A stretch of DNA of 64,000 nucleotides from JBMYRH01 sp049602155 (GTDB taxonomy: Bacteria > Myxococcota_A > UBA9042 > PHBI01 > JBMYRH01), in assembly GCA_049602155.1 (NCBI GenBank), contig JBMYRH010000023.1, positions 1-64,000 of the forward strand. The letters run 5' to 3'. Both the position numbers and the translations under genes were made by a program. Shown one piece after another: positions 20,301 through 29,600 of this stretch (within the stretch, counting starts at the first letter, position 1; each line of letters starts with the position of its first letter). The notes under the pieces were generated by a model. That model was not told the origin of the DNA. It was given only the letters and a program-made list of their open reading frames with translations, and ran no database searches.

Positions 20301-23300
20301 TGATTGTTCCGTAGTGGGCACGGCCCAGCCTGACAACGACGGGCTGGACACCGACGAGGATGGCGCGTGTGACCTCGGTGATGAGGATGACGACGGTGAT
20401 GGCGACCCCGACGCCTCCGACTGTGCGCAGCTGAACCCGCAGATCTTCGCCGGGCAGCGCGAGCGCTGCGACGGGGTAGACGAAGATTGTGACACAGCGA
20501 TCGACGAAGACTTTGACCGCCCTGGACTCGACTGCGCTGATGACCCCTGCCTAAGGGGTCCACTGTCCTGTGTGCAGGGGCAGTGTGTCGGTGAGGTTGT
20601 GGAGAGCCCTGTCTGTGGTGCCGCCTGTACCCCAGAGGCGCGCCTTGTGAGCTCGCTGAGCCCCGCTGGGCGGAGCCCCTATCGCTCGGCTCAGGTGCTC
20701 GAGAAGCGCGGCTACTTTGGGACCGATCAGGGTCTTGAGATCTATGACACCAGCGATCCGACCGAGCTGCGGCGCCTAGGCTTTGTAGCGACGCCCGGCC
20801 CGGTGAGCGCTCTGGCCATTGGCCCCGTGGGTGATCCGAGCGGCGCGCGCGCCTATGTCGCGATGGGGGCCCATGGGCTCGCGGCCATCGACGTGCGGGT
20901 CCCTGAGGAGGCTCAGATCACGGCGACGATGAGCGCTGATCCCGATCGGCCCGTCACCGACGTGGCCATAGGGCCAGGGGTGGTCATCGCCGCGGCCGGC
21001 TGGCATGGCGAGGGGGTGAGCGGCGTCACCGTCTGGTCCTATGAAGACCCCGGAGGGCTCCAAGACCTGGACACCCAGAGCTCCTTCCATCAGCTGACCT
21101 CTGACACGGGGGCGGACGCCAAGATCGCCCTCTACGCAGGGGAGCTCGCTGTGCTCAACACGGGGACGGGTACAGTGACCTACTTTGATCACGCCTATGG
21201 GGAGCCTTGGAGCCTTCAGAATATCGGTGAGTGGGTGTCAGGGGAGACGAGCTACCGCGACATTGATCTGCGCGTGTTCCGGGGTTCGTCGGGTGAGGTC
21301 AGTGAGCGGCTGCTCTTTGTGGCCTCTGAGGCGGGCCCGGCTCAGCTGGCCTCTCAAGAGGTCACGATCTCAGGCCAAGCCGCGCCGTTGAACCTCAGCG
21401 TCCATGTCCACGGTGAGGCCGAGGGGGTCGTCGCCACGGGGCTCCGCGCCGCAGACACCCGCCTCTTTGTCCAGACGACGAGCGGCGGCGGGCTCATCAT
21501 CGATAAGGACTGGTCAGATGAGCTCATGGCGGAGGTCACGAGCGCGCTTGAGGGGGCGACGGGGGTCACGGACGCAGCCGTGTGGGGCTCTGTCGCCTAC
21601 ATCACCCGGGGCGAGGAGGGGCTCACGGCGCTCAAGATCTCTGATCCGGCCCATGCCTTCACGACCTCGGTGCAGGTCCAAAGCACCGAAGGGTTCTCGC
21701 CGATCACAGGGCTCCAAATCGTCGATGATCACGCCTACATCACCAATCAGCAAGGGAGCTTCTGGCGGACGCACCTGAGCACCTTGTTTGCCGGGGCAGA
21801 GTTGAGCGCTCCAATCGAGTCACCAGCGCTTGAGCTCGTTGATTCTGACATTGGGGGGCACGAGCGGACCCTCATCTCAGGTCGGGATGCCATGACCCTC
21901 TCCCTCGGAGAGCTTCGCGTCATCAACACCCTCGTTACGGGCAACCACACGGCGATTCAGGTGTCAGGCGCTCACGCCCTTGAGGTAGTCGGCAACTGGG
22001 TCTACGTGTTGAGGAGCGATGGCACAGGGGTTCTTGATGTCTTTGAGCTCCGCTCACCTGAGGGTGAGCTCTCCTTTAGCGCGGGAACCCCACTCGTCTT
22101 TGACTTCAGCCTCGAAGGCTCAAGCGCGTGGGCGCCTCGGGTGATGAGCGCTGAGGGGCGCTACGCCTACGTGCTCATCACCTCACCAGAGCTCGGTGCG
22201 CAGGGCTTGGCGCTCGTGGTGATAGACCTCAGTGACCCAGGCGCGCCGCAGCAGGTCGGAGAGCCAATCCCTATCGCCTTTGATGGCTATGTCGTCGATT
22301 TCGTTGTGACCAAGCCGCGGGTCCACGATGGCGTGCTCTATGTCGGCTTCGGAGACACGATCACCGGCCCCGAGTGGGTGACGCGCTTCGATCTGACGCA
22401 CCCCAGGTTGCCGATCCCGCTCGGCCTCGCCGCTGAGCTCGAGGGCACGCGCTCCAGTCTTGAGTCCTCAGGCGGGTACCTCTATGGGGGGAGTATCGAA
22501 AGCGAGCCGCCCTCGATCTTCAGCTACGACCCCGACGATGACAGCCCGCCAGCCTTCCTCGCGAAGGCGACGCCGGACAGTGGACAGGTCCTCAAGCTCA
22601 TCGACATGAGCGTCTCGGGGCTCGCCTTTGTGCACGTAGACGAGGTGTACCTGCTGACCTTCAAGCCCTGCAGCGCAGCGGTGGATGCGCATTGTCAGCT
22701 GTCGACCCTCGCTCACTACCCCCTCGAGGTCGGGGTGGGCTACAAGGTGGCGGCTTCTGGTCAGCGCGTCGCGCTCTTGGAGTCCCGTGATGAGGGCGTG
22801 AGCGGGTTGAGCGTCTTTGAGGTGAGCGAGGGTGGGGAGTTGAGCACCCTCTATCGCAGTGAAGACATCGCGGGCGCGGTCTTGAGAGACCTCGTGCTCG
22901 ACTCAGAGACCTTGGTCACGGGCTCATCGCAGGGGCTTGGCTTCTATGAGGTGAGTGATGAGGGCGTCACCTCGATAGGCTCAGCCTCTCCTCCGATGGT
23001 GGCCTTCGATCTCCATGAGGGTGAGCTCTGTGGCGCTCTCGCAGGCGGCGCTGGCATCCAATGCTTCGATTTGGATGTTGCAGGCGGCAGCTATGAGCTG
23101 AACTTGTTGCGCGTGGCGGCGCTCAGTGAGCCGGTGCTCCAGCTCGACTCCAGCGGAGGTCCCTTGGTCGCGACCTTGGCCTCAGGCGCGTTGAGCTTCT
23201 GGGATCACCCTCAAGACCTGATCTCACCCTGGCATCCAGACAACCCATCCTCGGTGGTCTTGGATGGCCTTGTCTTCGATGACTCTGTCTACACGCTCTG

Positions 23301-24201
23301 GTTCACCGACATCCTCTCGGGGCCCTTTGCGGGGGACAAGAGTTTCTCCGTCCAGGCGCACCCCGCCGATGGCTCTAATCAGGCAGTGAGCGAGGTGCTG
23401 GCAGAGGGCGAGGAGCTTGAGCTCTCTGTGCCCCTTTCGCTGGGTGAAGGAGAAAGCGCATCACGGGATTACATCGCGCGCTACGAAGACTGGCTCGCGG
23501 TGGTCGTCCAAGGGGAGCTCTCTTGGTTCTCGCTTGGCGCTGAAGGGCTAGGAGGGTGGACGCAAGTTGTCGCCGAGCTCACTTTGCCCACCACGGAGTC
23601 CCTTGGGCTCGCGATCGAGGGGCCGCGGGTCTATATCGCCGGTGGTCAGTGGCCTCTGCACGTCGCCGAGCTCGGATGTGCGCCCGCCTCTTGTGCGGAG
23701 GCGACCCTCACGGGGCCACAGACCCGCTGCTATCAAGGCGCGGTGTGGCAGGTCGACAGCTGCGCTCAGCCGACAGGACAAGGGCCTGTGGATGGCGGAT
23801 GCGCCGCTGACACGTTCTGCGTGGGCTGCCCGGTCGGGGTGCCCATCTGCTCGGTTGAGGCGAGCTGTGTGTATTACGATCGCTCGGGGACCTACACCTT
23901 GACGGAGACCGAGGCGCTCGAGGCGTGTGAGGGGCAGTCCTTTGGGCAGGAGATCACCCTCCGGCTCGAGGTGGACAATGAGGGGGCCGTGAGCGCGAGC
24001 TTTGACGCCTCAGGCACGACTCCCTGCGTCGACTGCACCTGCAGCGGCTTGATAGCGGCTCACCACCTCTCGCTGACATGCCAGGATGACTTCGCTTTCG
24101 AGCTCACCTTCGTAGAGCCCACGAGCGTCGCGGGGTCTGTGTCGACGAGCGTCGGTGAGTGCGAGCCCAGCTGGTCTGTGGAAGGGGCGCGCACCGAGTA
24201 G
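14368..24201 (+). CDS. Giant lipoprotein: TSP3, Cys-rich, C-type-lectin-like, MopE and beta-propeller parts
   Basis: 3,277 residues from ATG 14368 (ATG 14371 equally possible; no clear Shine-Dalgarno). The lipobox is MAGC. In order: thrombospondin-type-3/EF-hand-like DxDGDG repeats (about 55-338); four CGDDGCGGxCGxC units (358-480); CDDGDPCT repeats; a PPC-like beta domain (560-680); two copies of a unit made of CxxxC helical pairs followed by a C-type-lectin-like domain (about 830-1160 and 1225-1545, each starting with GGNGHxY); five MopE-type CD...NDCDxxxDEG motifs (about 1610-2050); LVIVD-type beta-propeller repeats (about 2110-3095); and a C-terminal Cys-rich beta domain. Many acidic loops should bind calcium. 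It is likely outer-membrane anchored and adhesive. The first start TTG 14347 is rejected since it only lengthens the signal. Confidence 0.88.
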   Translation: MMNRAWLLLTLGMFTPMAGCQQAPPETRSAGEACVATSECESNLCYVSTCLEPERDDDGDGLTNTLESQLGTDPFAFDSDGDGLSDLQEIPYLAEPADEDGDGVIDAIESLVAETGSEGADADKDCLPDQKDPDNASPSADAHDVRNRACCCYGPCDKFGSTGEEGQERLVPGAGETITVLSANACTEEVLESGDLGCVLSHEWVNGDDDNDGVDNACDPCRAADWQPDPETVDPDYPNDSDRDSVWDCEDNCPPVVGQDTANPPNPYTGLQADLDGDGQGDACDEDRDGDGILNTEDNCPDTPNPAQIDLWPANDIGDACDPLTFDPDLDDDGALNWDDCAPEDGQYQAKSCVEGAQCGDDGCGGVCGTCKEDEACEGSLCVALCAPACEDKACGDDGCGGSCGECSEGSLCSDGGACEAVCTPSCVEGAQCGDDGCGGSCGECGEDAACDSGQCISTCAPQCEDKECGDDGCGGSCGGCDDGDICTEDVCSGLGLCVFAPISCDDGDPCTLDTCDIAEGCVYDAGAAEGQPCDDGVGSTQGDVCVDGLCAGTLSGETCEHPLLMGDGETLEIDTCQFKAQDLLSGCGIVGPEAVVRVDIPYEKALLILEVIDGPEQLIVEGVGNASCTGDFGGTLCKSVGASYQIDAYQSDVANTFRFGTSDDTCGPVTLSLTLACACDDQNPCTSDLCGEEGLCEHEASPLGAACDDGDACTQGDACREGSLCVGEPLPCSDGDPCTFDGCQAGGEGALCVSQGTEELCGPADDDPCTARVCDVEGATSAFDSEPESVEALCAEVVVTQGAVETLITHAEAQGCACVPEAPTAVASVASEAFCSEVCATLTDCGVESCVDECVAEVSADHRAARAWSCQRERHAHLEVACDPTVYAAERAACDATCYRSAPSLCESSCQRIAETCWEVLDADLPKSFQAYTLSQPLCRAACAGGLEVDLFAGHDFQCIVEHIDQALVVAGDPTACIAPVDFSCGARPCDVSQPSCLLWSTTLGGNGHYYLVDEKAQGEWTWSEARSSARAATLGDDRPRYGGHLALPSTAEEDTWLREAYAQVLEGGAGAAWIGVYVPVGLQAPEGIANGDDGAELRTLTGEPLALNQELLAIDSVGVAAHFASYRLKGEGAESEVGLEFRQHGAPVSRLIIEYEPTWGVCSDRDHDGVCNTDDICPSVADAEQADADEDGFGDACDVAPGKGEPSFLSQQFTNMLSSDLELIDAVCALHCETLIDHCGLEEGLSACTEGCVADLQEPHLAGQLSTLICEQRSADPAFPGNCDTRARCTVDGGPVHTPSWLQSEAVVEGASSAEVRQACSTLCGQVSACDGAEDLASAEVFDAEHMSGVTKNHGLCVETCVGHSAANPWRAESLLSGCAASLWAESCANDELIGACAPPLCADKPPQDCLMWAPEDGGNGHVYQWMVEPGVPAPLESWLALIGSDQSTHALAISDGDEMAWVSEVFLGGNIDSTPFIGATYIADEEAWRWSTGELFIASDWAPGEPNLEAGEDVVMSAEGWRIASESTALVIEIAPVIGGDLDRDEVSDLDDNCPEIANGPQRDLDLDGVGDLCDACQNGIIGWRSSEDNDANANGCMDGIEEVESAALDGDGDGFSPNEGDCDDDDSEVFPGAVELCDNLNNDCDSLIDEGFPNADLDGLADCVDPDDDGDGVDDGLDCEPLDPDIFLGKPELCNGVDDDCDLAIDEGYAAPITYYYLDDDADGYGGQSSAPLADCSGQGPPTGYTEDNTDCDDQNTFVYPGAIELCDSFDNDCNGVADDGAAAVDLDGDETPDCLDEDIDGDGFSNDLEVDQGSDPMDPFSCGDQDLDSCDDCSEVGTAQPGNDGLDSDGDGVCDLGDEDDDGDGDPDASDCAQLNPQIYTGAQEICGDLIDDNCDGTLDDGCDLDGDSVEDQLDNCPEVYNEFQVDTDEDGAGDVCDQDDDDDGVSDVVEELQGSDPKDAFSCGDQDLDTCDDCSVVGTAQPDNDGLDTDEDGACDLGDEDDDGDGDPDASDCAQLNPQIFAGQRERCDGVDEDCDTAIDEDFDRPGLDCADDPCLRGPLSCVQGQCVGEVVESPVCGAACTPEARLVSSLSPAGRSPYRSAQVLEKRGYFGTDQGLEIYDTSDPTELRRLGFVATPGPVSALAIGPVGDPSGARAYVAMGAHGLAAIDVRVPEEAQITATMSADPDRPVTDVAIGPGVVIAAAGWHGEGVSGVTVWSYEDPGGLQDLDTQSSFHQLTSDTGADAKIALYAGELAVLNTGTGTVTYFDHAYGEPWSLQNIGEWVSGETSYRDIDLRVFRGSSGEVSERLLFVASEAGPAQLASQEVTISGQAAPLNLSVHVHGEAEGVVATGLRAADTRLFVQTTSGGGLIIDKDWSDELMAEVTSALEGATGVTDAAVWGSVAYITRGEEGLTALKISDPAHAFTTSVQVQSTEGFSPITGLQIVDDHAYITNQQGSFWRTHLSTLFAGAELSAPIESPALELVDSDIGGHERTLISGRDAMTLSLGELRVINTLVTGNHTAIQVSGAHALEVVGNWVYVLRSDGTGVLDVFELRSPEGELSFSAGTPLVFDFSLEGSSAWAPRVMSAEGRYAYVLITSPELGAQGLALVVIDLSDPGAPQQVGEPIPIAFDGYVVDFVVTKPRVHDGVLYVGFGDTITGPEWVTRFDLTHPRLPIPLGLAAELEGTRSSLESSGGYLYGGSIESEPPSIFSYDPDDDSPPAFLAKATPDSGQVLKLIDMSVSGLAFVHVDEVYLLTFKPCSAAVDAHCQLSTLAHYPLEVGVGYKVAASGQRVALLESRDEGVSGLSVFEVSEGGELSTLYRSEDIAGAVLRDLVLDSETLVTGSSQGLGFYEVSDEGVTSIGSASPPMVAFDLHEGELCGALAGGAGIQCFDLDVAGGSYELNLLRVAALSEPVLQLDSSGGPLVATLASGALSFWDHPQDLISPWHPDNPSSVVLDGLVFDDSVYTLWFTDILSGPFAGDKSFSVQAHPADGSNQAVSEVLAEGEELELSVPLSLGEGESASRDYIARYEDWLAVVVQGELSWFSLGAEGLGGWTQVVAELTLPTTESLGLAIEGPRVYIAGGQWPLHVAELGCAPASCAEATLTGPQTRCYQGAVWQVDSCAQPTGQGPVDGGCAADTFCVGCPVGVPICSVEASCVYYDRSGTYTLTETEALEACEGQSFGQEITLRLEVDNEGAVSASFDASGTTPCVDCTCSGLIAAHHLSLTCQDDFAFELTFVEPTSVAGSVSTSVGECEPSWSVEGARTE
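19816..20020 (+). repeat. Direct repeat, copy 1 (205 bp)
   Basis: Starts at CAGGGGTCGGA and ends at CCGCAGATCT. It has the same length as copy 2, 426 bp (142 codons) downstream, with only scattered substitutions and no indel. It encodes a FSCGDQDLD...CAQLNPQI MopE-type module. Confidence 0.85.
20242..20446 (+). repeat. Direct repeat, copy 2 (205 bp)
   Basis: The second copy of the MopE-type module, at a fixed offset of 426 bp from copy 1. Long stretches such as the GACGACGGTGATGGCGACCC part are identical at DNA level, including third codon positions, which points to recent duplication or gene conversion. Confidence 0.85.
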
Positions 24202-24248
24202 CCTAGAGCCCTTGTCGCTTTTAAGTGGGATGAAGGCTTGCTCTGAGC

Positions 24249-25724
24249 GTGTGTGCGGGTGATCATCGTGCCGTGCGGGTGGCATTTACCATGGCGCCGT
24301 GTTGGCGTTTGCAGTTCAACCTGAGCGACCTCTATCCGGTGCCGAGGCTCGGGATCGGTCAGATCGCCAGCGTGTTGCGTGATAACGGTCACGCGGTCTC
24401 GATGGTCGACGTCATCGCCGAGGGCTGGACCCCTGAGCAGTTCGGGGCTTGGGCCAAGGCCGAGCGCGCCCAGGTCGTCGGGCTCTCATGCACGATCTTG
24501 AGCGTCCGAGAGGCCTTCGCCTTCTGCGCGGCGGCCAAGGACTCCATCCCCGGCGTGGTCACCGTCGTCGGCGGGCCTGGGGTGGGCGGATGGAAGCCTG
24601 AGGAGCTTTTCCAATACGGAGGAGACGCCGTCGACTACTTCGTGCGAGGCGAGGGCGAGCAGGCGATGCGCGAGCTCTTAGAGGTCTTGGAGCATGGCGG
24701 CGATTTAGGCACCGTCGCCAACCTGATGTGGCGTGATGGCGCGGGGTGTCATGAGAACCGCAAGAGCGGGCTCCTGGACCTTGGGCCGCTACCGAGCCCG
24801 GCGTGGGATCTGATGCCGATGGAGAAGTACCGGCTGCACCCGCCCTGGGGAGCGCACCCCTATGCGACGGTGATGGAGACGGCGCGCGGCTGCACCTATC
24901 CGTGCAACTTCTGCTGCCTCTCTCGCCCGGTCAAAGAGCGCAGTGTCGACTGGATCGTCGAGGAGACGATGCGCCTCCATAGAGCCTACGGCCTGCGTGA
25001 GATTCACTTTGTCGACCCGACCTTTACCCTGGACGCCGACCGCGCTCGGGAGGTGGGTCGCGCGCTCAAATCGCTCCCCTTCGATCTCCACTGGACGTGC
25101 AAGACGCGGGTCGATCATATCGATGGTCGGCTGGCTGAAGACCTCGCTGATGCCGGGTGCTATGGCATCGCGTTTGGCGTCGAGTCAGGCGCCGACTTGG
25201 TCCTCGCTCAGATGAAGAAGAAGCTGATGATCGAGACGACCCGCGAGGCCTTTAAGGCGTGCAAGACGAGCGGGATTCGGACGATCGCCTATTGCCTCGT
25301 CGCGGGGCCGGCTGAGAACGACGAGACGGTCCAGAGCACGGTGAAATTCATGCGGGAGATCGAGGCCGATTACGTCCTCTACGGGGTTGTCGATCCCGAC
25401 CCGGCGAATGCGCTGACGCGTCAGTCGATCGCTCAGGGCCACTTTACCCATGAGGACCTCGCTGAGTTCTATTTGGGGGAGGGCAACTCGCGCTTCCAAA
25501 CGACGACCGTGACGGGTTACCCCGTGGATCAAGCCCAAGCATGGCTCAAGAGCGCGACGAGCGACTTCTATCTGCGGCCCAAATATATGTGGGGGCGCGT
25601 GCGGGACCTGCGCTCGCTGCAGGACGCCAAGAACCTGGCGAGCGGCGGCTCGGGCTTCCTCCGTGACCTCGTCGGCATCACCCGACACTGGCGCAAACGC
25701 AGCCGGGAGCGCTTCGCGGGCTAG
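24249..25724 (+). CDS. Cobalamin-binding-type radical SAM protein
   Basis: 491 residues from GTG 24249. GTG 24273 or 24279 would start closer to the conserved part (VAFTMAPCW), so the start is uncertain and no clear Shine-Dalgarno is seen. Residues about 10-145 resemble a B12-binding Rossmann domain (RLGIGQIASVLRDNGHAVSMVD, VVGLSCTILS, VVGGPGVGGWKPEE, VRGEGEQAM), without an obvious DxHxxG cobalamin-ligand motif. The radical SAM domain at about 205-410 has the iron-sulfur motif CTYPCNFC (C215, C219, C222), FVDPTF and GIAFGVESG. This family carries out methylation, cyclisation or other radical steps. The substrate is unknown, and the neighbours (giant surface proteins, ComF) do not point to a pathway. 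Confidence 0.88.
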   Translation: MCAGDHRAVRVAFTMAPCWRLQFNLSDLYPVPRLGIGQIASVLRDNGHAVSMVDVIAEGWTPEQFGAWAKAERAQVVGLSCTILSVREAFAFCAAAKDSIPGVVTVVGGPGVGGWKPEELFQYGGDAVDYFVRGEGEQAMRELLEVLEHGGDLGTVANLMWRDGAGCHENRKSGLLDLGPLPSPAWDLMPMEKYRLHPPWGAHPYATVMETARGCTYPCNFCCLSRPVKERSVDWIVEETMRLHRAYGLREIHFVDPTFTLDADRAREVGRALKSLPFDLHWTCKTRVDHIDGRLAEDLADAGCYGIAFGVESGADLVLAQMKKKLMIETTREAFKACKTSGIRTIAYCLVAGPAENDETVQSTVKFMREIEADYVLYGVVDPDPANALTRQSIAQGHFTHEDLAEFYLGEGNSRFQTTTVTGYPVDQAQAWLKSATSDFYLRPKYMWGRVRDLRSLQDAKNLASGGSGFLRDLVGITRHWRKRSRERFAG

Positions 25725-25757
25725 ACCCGGCACGGGTCCTGCATTGCGCGTCGGGTC

Positions 25758-26477
25758 ATGATGACCCCATTGCTCGATCTCCTCTGGCCCCCGGCCTGCT
25801 CCGCGTGCGGCGCATCCCCCGTGCATCGGCCTCTCTGCCTCCCCTGTGAGGCGACCCTCATCGGCGGCGCTCTCGCTGCGTGCCCGGGCTGTGGTGGGGT
25901 CTACTTGACCCCCCCGGTGGGGGGCGGTGACCACCGCTGCGGTTCCTGCCTGACCCGGGACCCGCCCTGGGTCCAAGCCGTGGGCGCCTATGCCTACGGT
26001 GGCGCCCTCCGCGACGCCATCGTGCGATGGAAGAGCCGCCCAGACCACACGCTGAGTCCGGCGATGCAGCGGTTGATGATCGAGGGCCATGAGGCGGCGG
26101 GTTGGGCGCCGACGTCCGAGGTGACCTGTGTGGTCCCGGTGCCCTCGCCGTTCAGTGCACTGCGACGCCGTGGTTTCAACCCAGCGGGGCTCTTGGCGCG
26201 GGCGATGTCGCGTCATTGGGGCTGGCCTGTGATCACAGGGTTGAGGGTGAAGCCGGGGAAGGGATCGTCTCATGGTGCGACGCGCGCGGCCCGGTCGCGA
26301 CGATTACGGGGTGTTTTTAAAGGAGAACGAAGGGCGCTCTCTGGGGCATCGATCGTGCTCGTCGACGACGTGATGACGACCGGCGCGACGGCCCGCGCTG
26401 CGGCCAGTGCTTGTGCCCGTGCAGGCGCACAGTCCATCACAGTAGCGGTGTTGGCACGGGCCCCTTTGGACGGGTGA
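25758..26477 (+). CDS. comF: ComF family phosphoribosyltransferase-like protein
   Basis: 239 residues from ATG 25758 (ATG 25761 also possible), 33 nt after the radical SAM gene. Four CxxC pairs (C14/C17, C27/C30, C42/C45, C61/C64) form the N-terminal zinc-binding part of ComF. The phosphoribosyltransferase fold follows: VPVPSPFSALRRRGFNPAGLLA and the PRPP loop VLVDDVMTTGAT near residues 200-211. In Bacillus and Haemophilus, ComF proteins are needed for DNA uptake, probably on the single-strand side in the cytoplasm. That role here is assumed from the family. The symbol is a family name, not proof of competence. Confidence 0.88.
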   Translation: MMTPLLDLLWPPACSACGASPVHRPLCLPCEATLIGGALAACPGCGGVYLTPPVGGGDHRCGSCLTRDPPWVQAVGAYAYGGALRDAIVRWKSRPDHTLSPAMQRLMIEGHEAAGWAPTSEVTCVVPVPSPFSALRRRGFNPAGLLARAMSRHWGWPVITGLRVKPGKGSSHGATRAARSRRLRGVFKGERRALSGASIVLVDDVMTTGATARAAASACARAGAQSITVAVLARAPLDG

Positions 26478-26511
26478 TCGCTCGCGCACGGAGCCGCGTG
26501 CATGCCCGTGT

Positions 26512-26544
26512 GTGAGGCGCACGGGTTGCGCGCGCGCGCCTCAC
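26512..26544 (+). terminator. Candidate hairpin terminator after comF
   Basis: A perfect 9-bp inverted repeat, GTGAGGCGC (26512-26520) and GCGCCTCAC (26536-26544), with a 15-nt loop, 35 nt after the comF stop, followed by TTCCTT. The T-tract is poor, so termination may be partial. It separates comF from the next giant gene. Confidence 0.5.
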
Positions 26545-26623
26545 TTCCTTGCGTGGCTGAGGGTCAGTGGGTAGGAATGGAGCTTAGCGCGCGGTGGACG
26601 CGCGCGTCGTAGGGGGCAGCGTC

Positions 26624-29600
26624 ATGAGCAGACTGACGATCGCGATCACGGGGCTTTCGCTCCTCGTCGCAGCGTGCGGTGGAGAGACTGGTGGAGAGCC
26701 GACAGAGCCGTCGGGGGTGTGCAGCGCGGACAGCGATTGCGCGGCTGACCAGGTGTGTGAATCGGGTGCCTGCGTTGACGCCGCAGACGAACCTGGAGGC
26801 GATGGCGCTGATGGTGGTGGTACCGACGGTGGCGCGACCGAGTCGGACACAGTGACGCAGACCAAACCCGATACGACGTCTGTGGAGGACACAGCGACGC
26901 CTGACGACGTCACGACGCCCGACGACGTGGCCGATGATGCTCAGGGCACCGGTCCAGACGCGATCCCTCAGGACGCAGCCCCCACCGCGTCCATCAGTGC
27001 CCCCCAAGATGACGCTGAATTCTCTTACGGCGCGGCGGTCGCGTTGACCGCGGCCGTGTCAGACGATCTCGACGCCCCCGAGAGCCTGACGGCGACCTGG
27101 ACCTCCGACCTCCAAGGTGACCTCGGTGCCTCGGAGATCGCTTCAGACGGTGCCACGACGCTGACCGTCGAGGACCTCTTGCCCGGGTCTCACCTCGTCA
27201 CCTTGTCGGTGACCGACAGCGCTGATCAGGTCGGCACGGACACCGTCAGCTTCCTCGTGAACACCGCCCCAGGGGCCCCAGAGGTCTCGATTGGGCCGGC
27301 GAGCCCGACGACGCTCGATGACCTTGTGGTGAGCATCGATGTGCCGGCGCTGGACCTGGATCGGGACGCCAGTCAGATCACGTACCTGATCACTTGGATG
27401 AAGGACGGTGAGCCGGTTGAGGGCCTCGAGGGCGAGACTGTCGCTGCCTCTGAGACCAGCCGAGACCAGCTTTGGCTCGCGGTCGTGACCCCTTTTGATG
27501 GCTTGAATGAGGGCGCCCCGGCGACCGCCGAGGTGACGATTCAGAACGCGGCTCCGACCTGCTCGGGGGCGGACCTGACGCCGATTGAGGGGGACACGAC
27601 GACGGTCTTCACATGTGGCTGTCTAGAGCGCGCGGATGCCGACGACGATGCGCCGGTGGACACCTGCGTATTCACCTCGGTCGACGGGACGATCGATGAG
27701 GTCGTGGACGCCGAAGAGGGGCTGTGTCAGCTGGATCCTGCGCTGACGGTGAAGGGCATGACCCTCCAGTGTGATTACCAGGCGAGCGACGGTGACGCTG
27801 ACGCTGAGGCTGTGACCTCTGAGGCGGCGATGGTCGTCAACGCAGCGCCCTTGGCGCCGACTGTGTCCATCGATCCCGGTGAGGGCACTGTGAAGACCGC
27901 CTACACCTGCCTCATCGTTGACTTCAGCGAGGACGCGGACGGGGATGTGTTGAGCTACGCCACCCAGTGGTACGTCAACGGCTACCCGAGTGACGGTGCG
28001 ACCGCCTCATTGATCGTGGCGGATGCCTTAGTCAGCGACATCGACGGCACCCCGGCGCGAGGTGGGGACAGCTTGCGGTGTGAGATCGTGGCCGATGATG
28101 GAGAGGCCTACTCGGTGACCGGCGTCAGTCAGGAGATCGTGCTCCAGAACAGCGCCCCTGCAGGCGGCCAGGTGGTCGTGACCCCAGGTGAGGCGACAGA
28201 GACGACCAGCCTGACCTGTGATGTGTCGGGTGGTGGCGATGCCGACGGCGACGAGGTGACTTGGGCGTTGATTTGGTACGTTGACGACGTGGCCACGGAA
28301 GGTCTGGAGGATGGGACCCTCTCGGGGGACGCGTTTAACAAACATCAGGTCGTCCGCTGCAGCGCGACGCCCAGCGACGGCACGCTGACGGGAGACACCG
28401 TCGACAGCAGCAACTCAGTCACCGTGGCGAACACCCCACCGCCGACCCCGAACGTGGTGATGACGCCGGAGAGCGCGGGGGTCGCGAACACGCTCCTGTG
28501 TGACGTCACCGAGGGCGGCGCTGACGTCGACGGCGATGAGGTGACCTACGAGGTCACTTGGGTCGTCAACGGGTTCGTGAATGCTGTCACCGACCAGATG
28601 TCCGCGGTCGCTGGTGCTCTGATGAGCGACGCCGAGGGGACCTTGGCGACAGGTGGCGACAGCGTCTGGTGTCAGGCGCGCGCCTTTGATGGTGAGGCTT
28701 ACAGCGAGGCCCTTGCGAGCGAGCAAGTGGTCTTGGACAACTCGGCCCCGACGGGGGGCGCGGTCGTCGTGTCTCCGGCGGAGGCGACGGTGGGCAATGA
28801 CCTCACCTGTGAGGCCTCCGAGGCCACGGACGCCGACGGCGATGACATCATCTGGACCTATGCGTGGTTCATCGGCGATGAGGTTATCGTCGGGCAGACC
28901 GAGGCGGTCCTCGCCGCGGGTCAATTGGTGAAGGGGCAGTCCGTGACCTGCGCAGCGGCGCCTGGTGACGGACAAGACAGCGGCGACGTGGTGGTGAGCG
29001 CGAACACCGTCGTGATCGCCAATTCGCCGCCTGCTCAGCCGATGATTCAGGTCTCGCCCCCCGCGGGTGCGGTGACGCAGTTCTACACTTGCAGCTTAAT
29101 GGGGCCGTCCGATGACCTGGACGGTGATGACGTCGACTACACCGCCACGTGGCTCGTCAACGGTTACGAGAACTCGGGCATCCTCGGGGCGCCTGTCGCG
29201 GCCGCTGAGCTGGTCGTCGATGCCCAGGGGACGCTCGCCTCTGGCGGAGATGCGCTCGTTTGCCGTGTCATCGCCCATGACGGGACCGATCCCTCGACGG
29301 CGGCTGAGAGCTCGCCGATCGTCTTCGGGAACGCCTCGCCCATGGGCGGTGAGGTGACCCTCACGCCCCTTGAGGCGCGTGAAGACGATGAACTGAGCTG
29401 CGAGGCGTCTGGGGCGGTCGATCCCGATGGCCAAGAGGTCTTCTGGCTCTACAGCTGGACCAAGAATGAGGCGCTTATCGAGGGCGTGACGACCGCGACC
29501 TTGGACGGCAACCACTTCGACAAGGGCGACAGCATCGGGTGTCAGGCCACGCCCACAGACGGTCAAGCGGAAGGCGCACCGGTCGAGAGTGACCTGGTGG

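Noticed and set aside
25724..25738. GACCCG-GCA-CGGGTC hairpin at the radical SAM stop
   Set aside because: Six base pairs with a 3-nt loop and no T-run, only about 20 nt before comF; too weak for a terminator.
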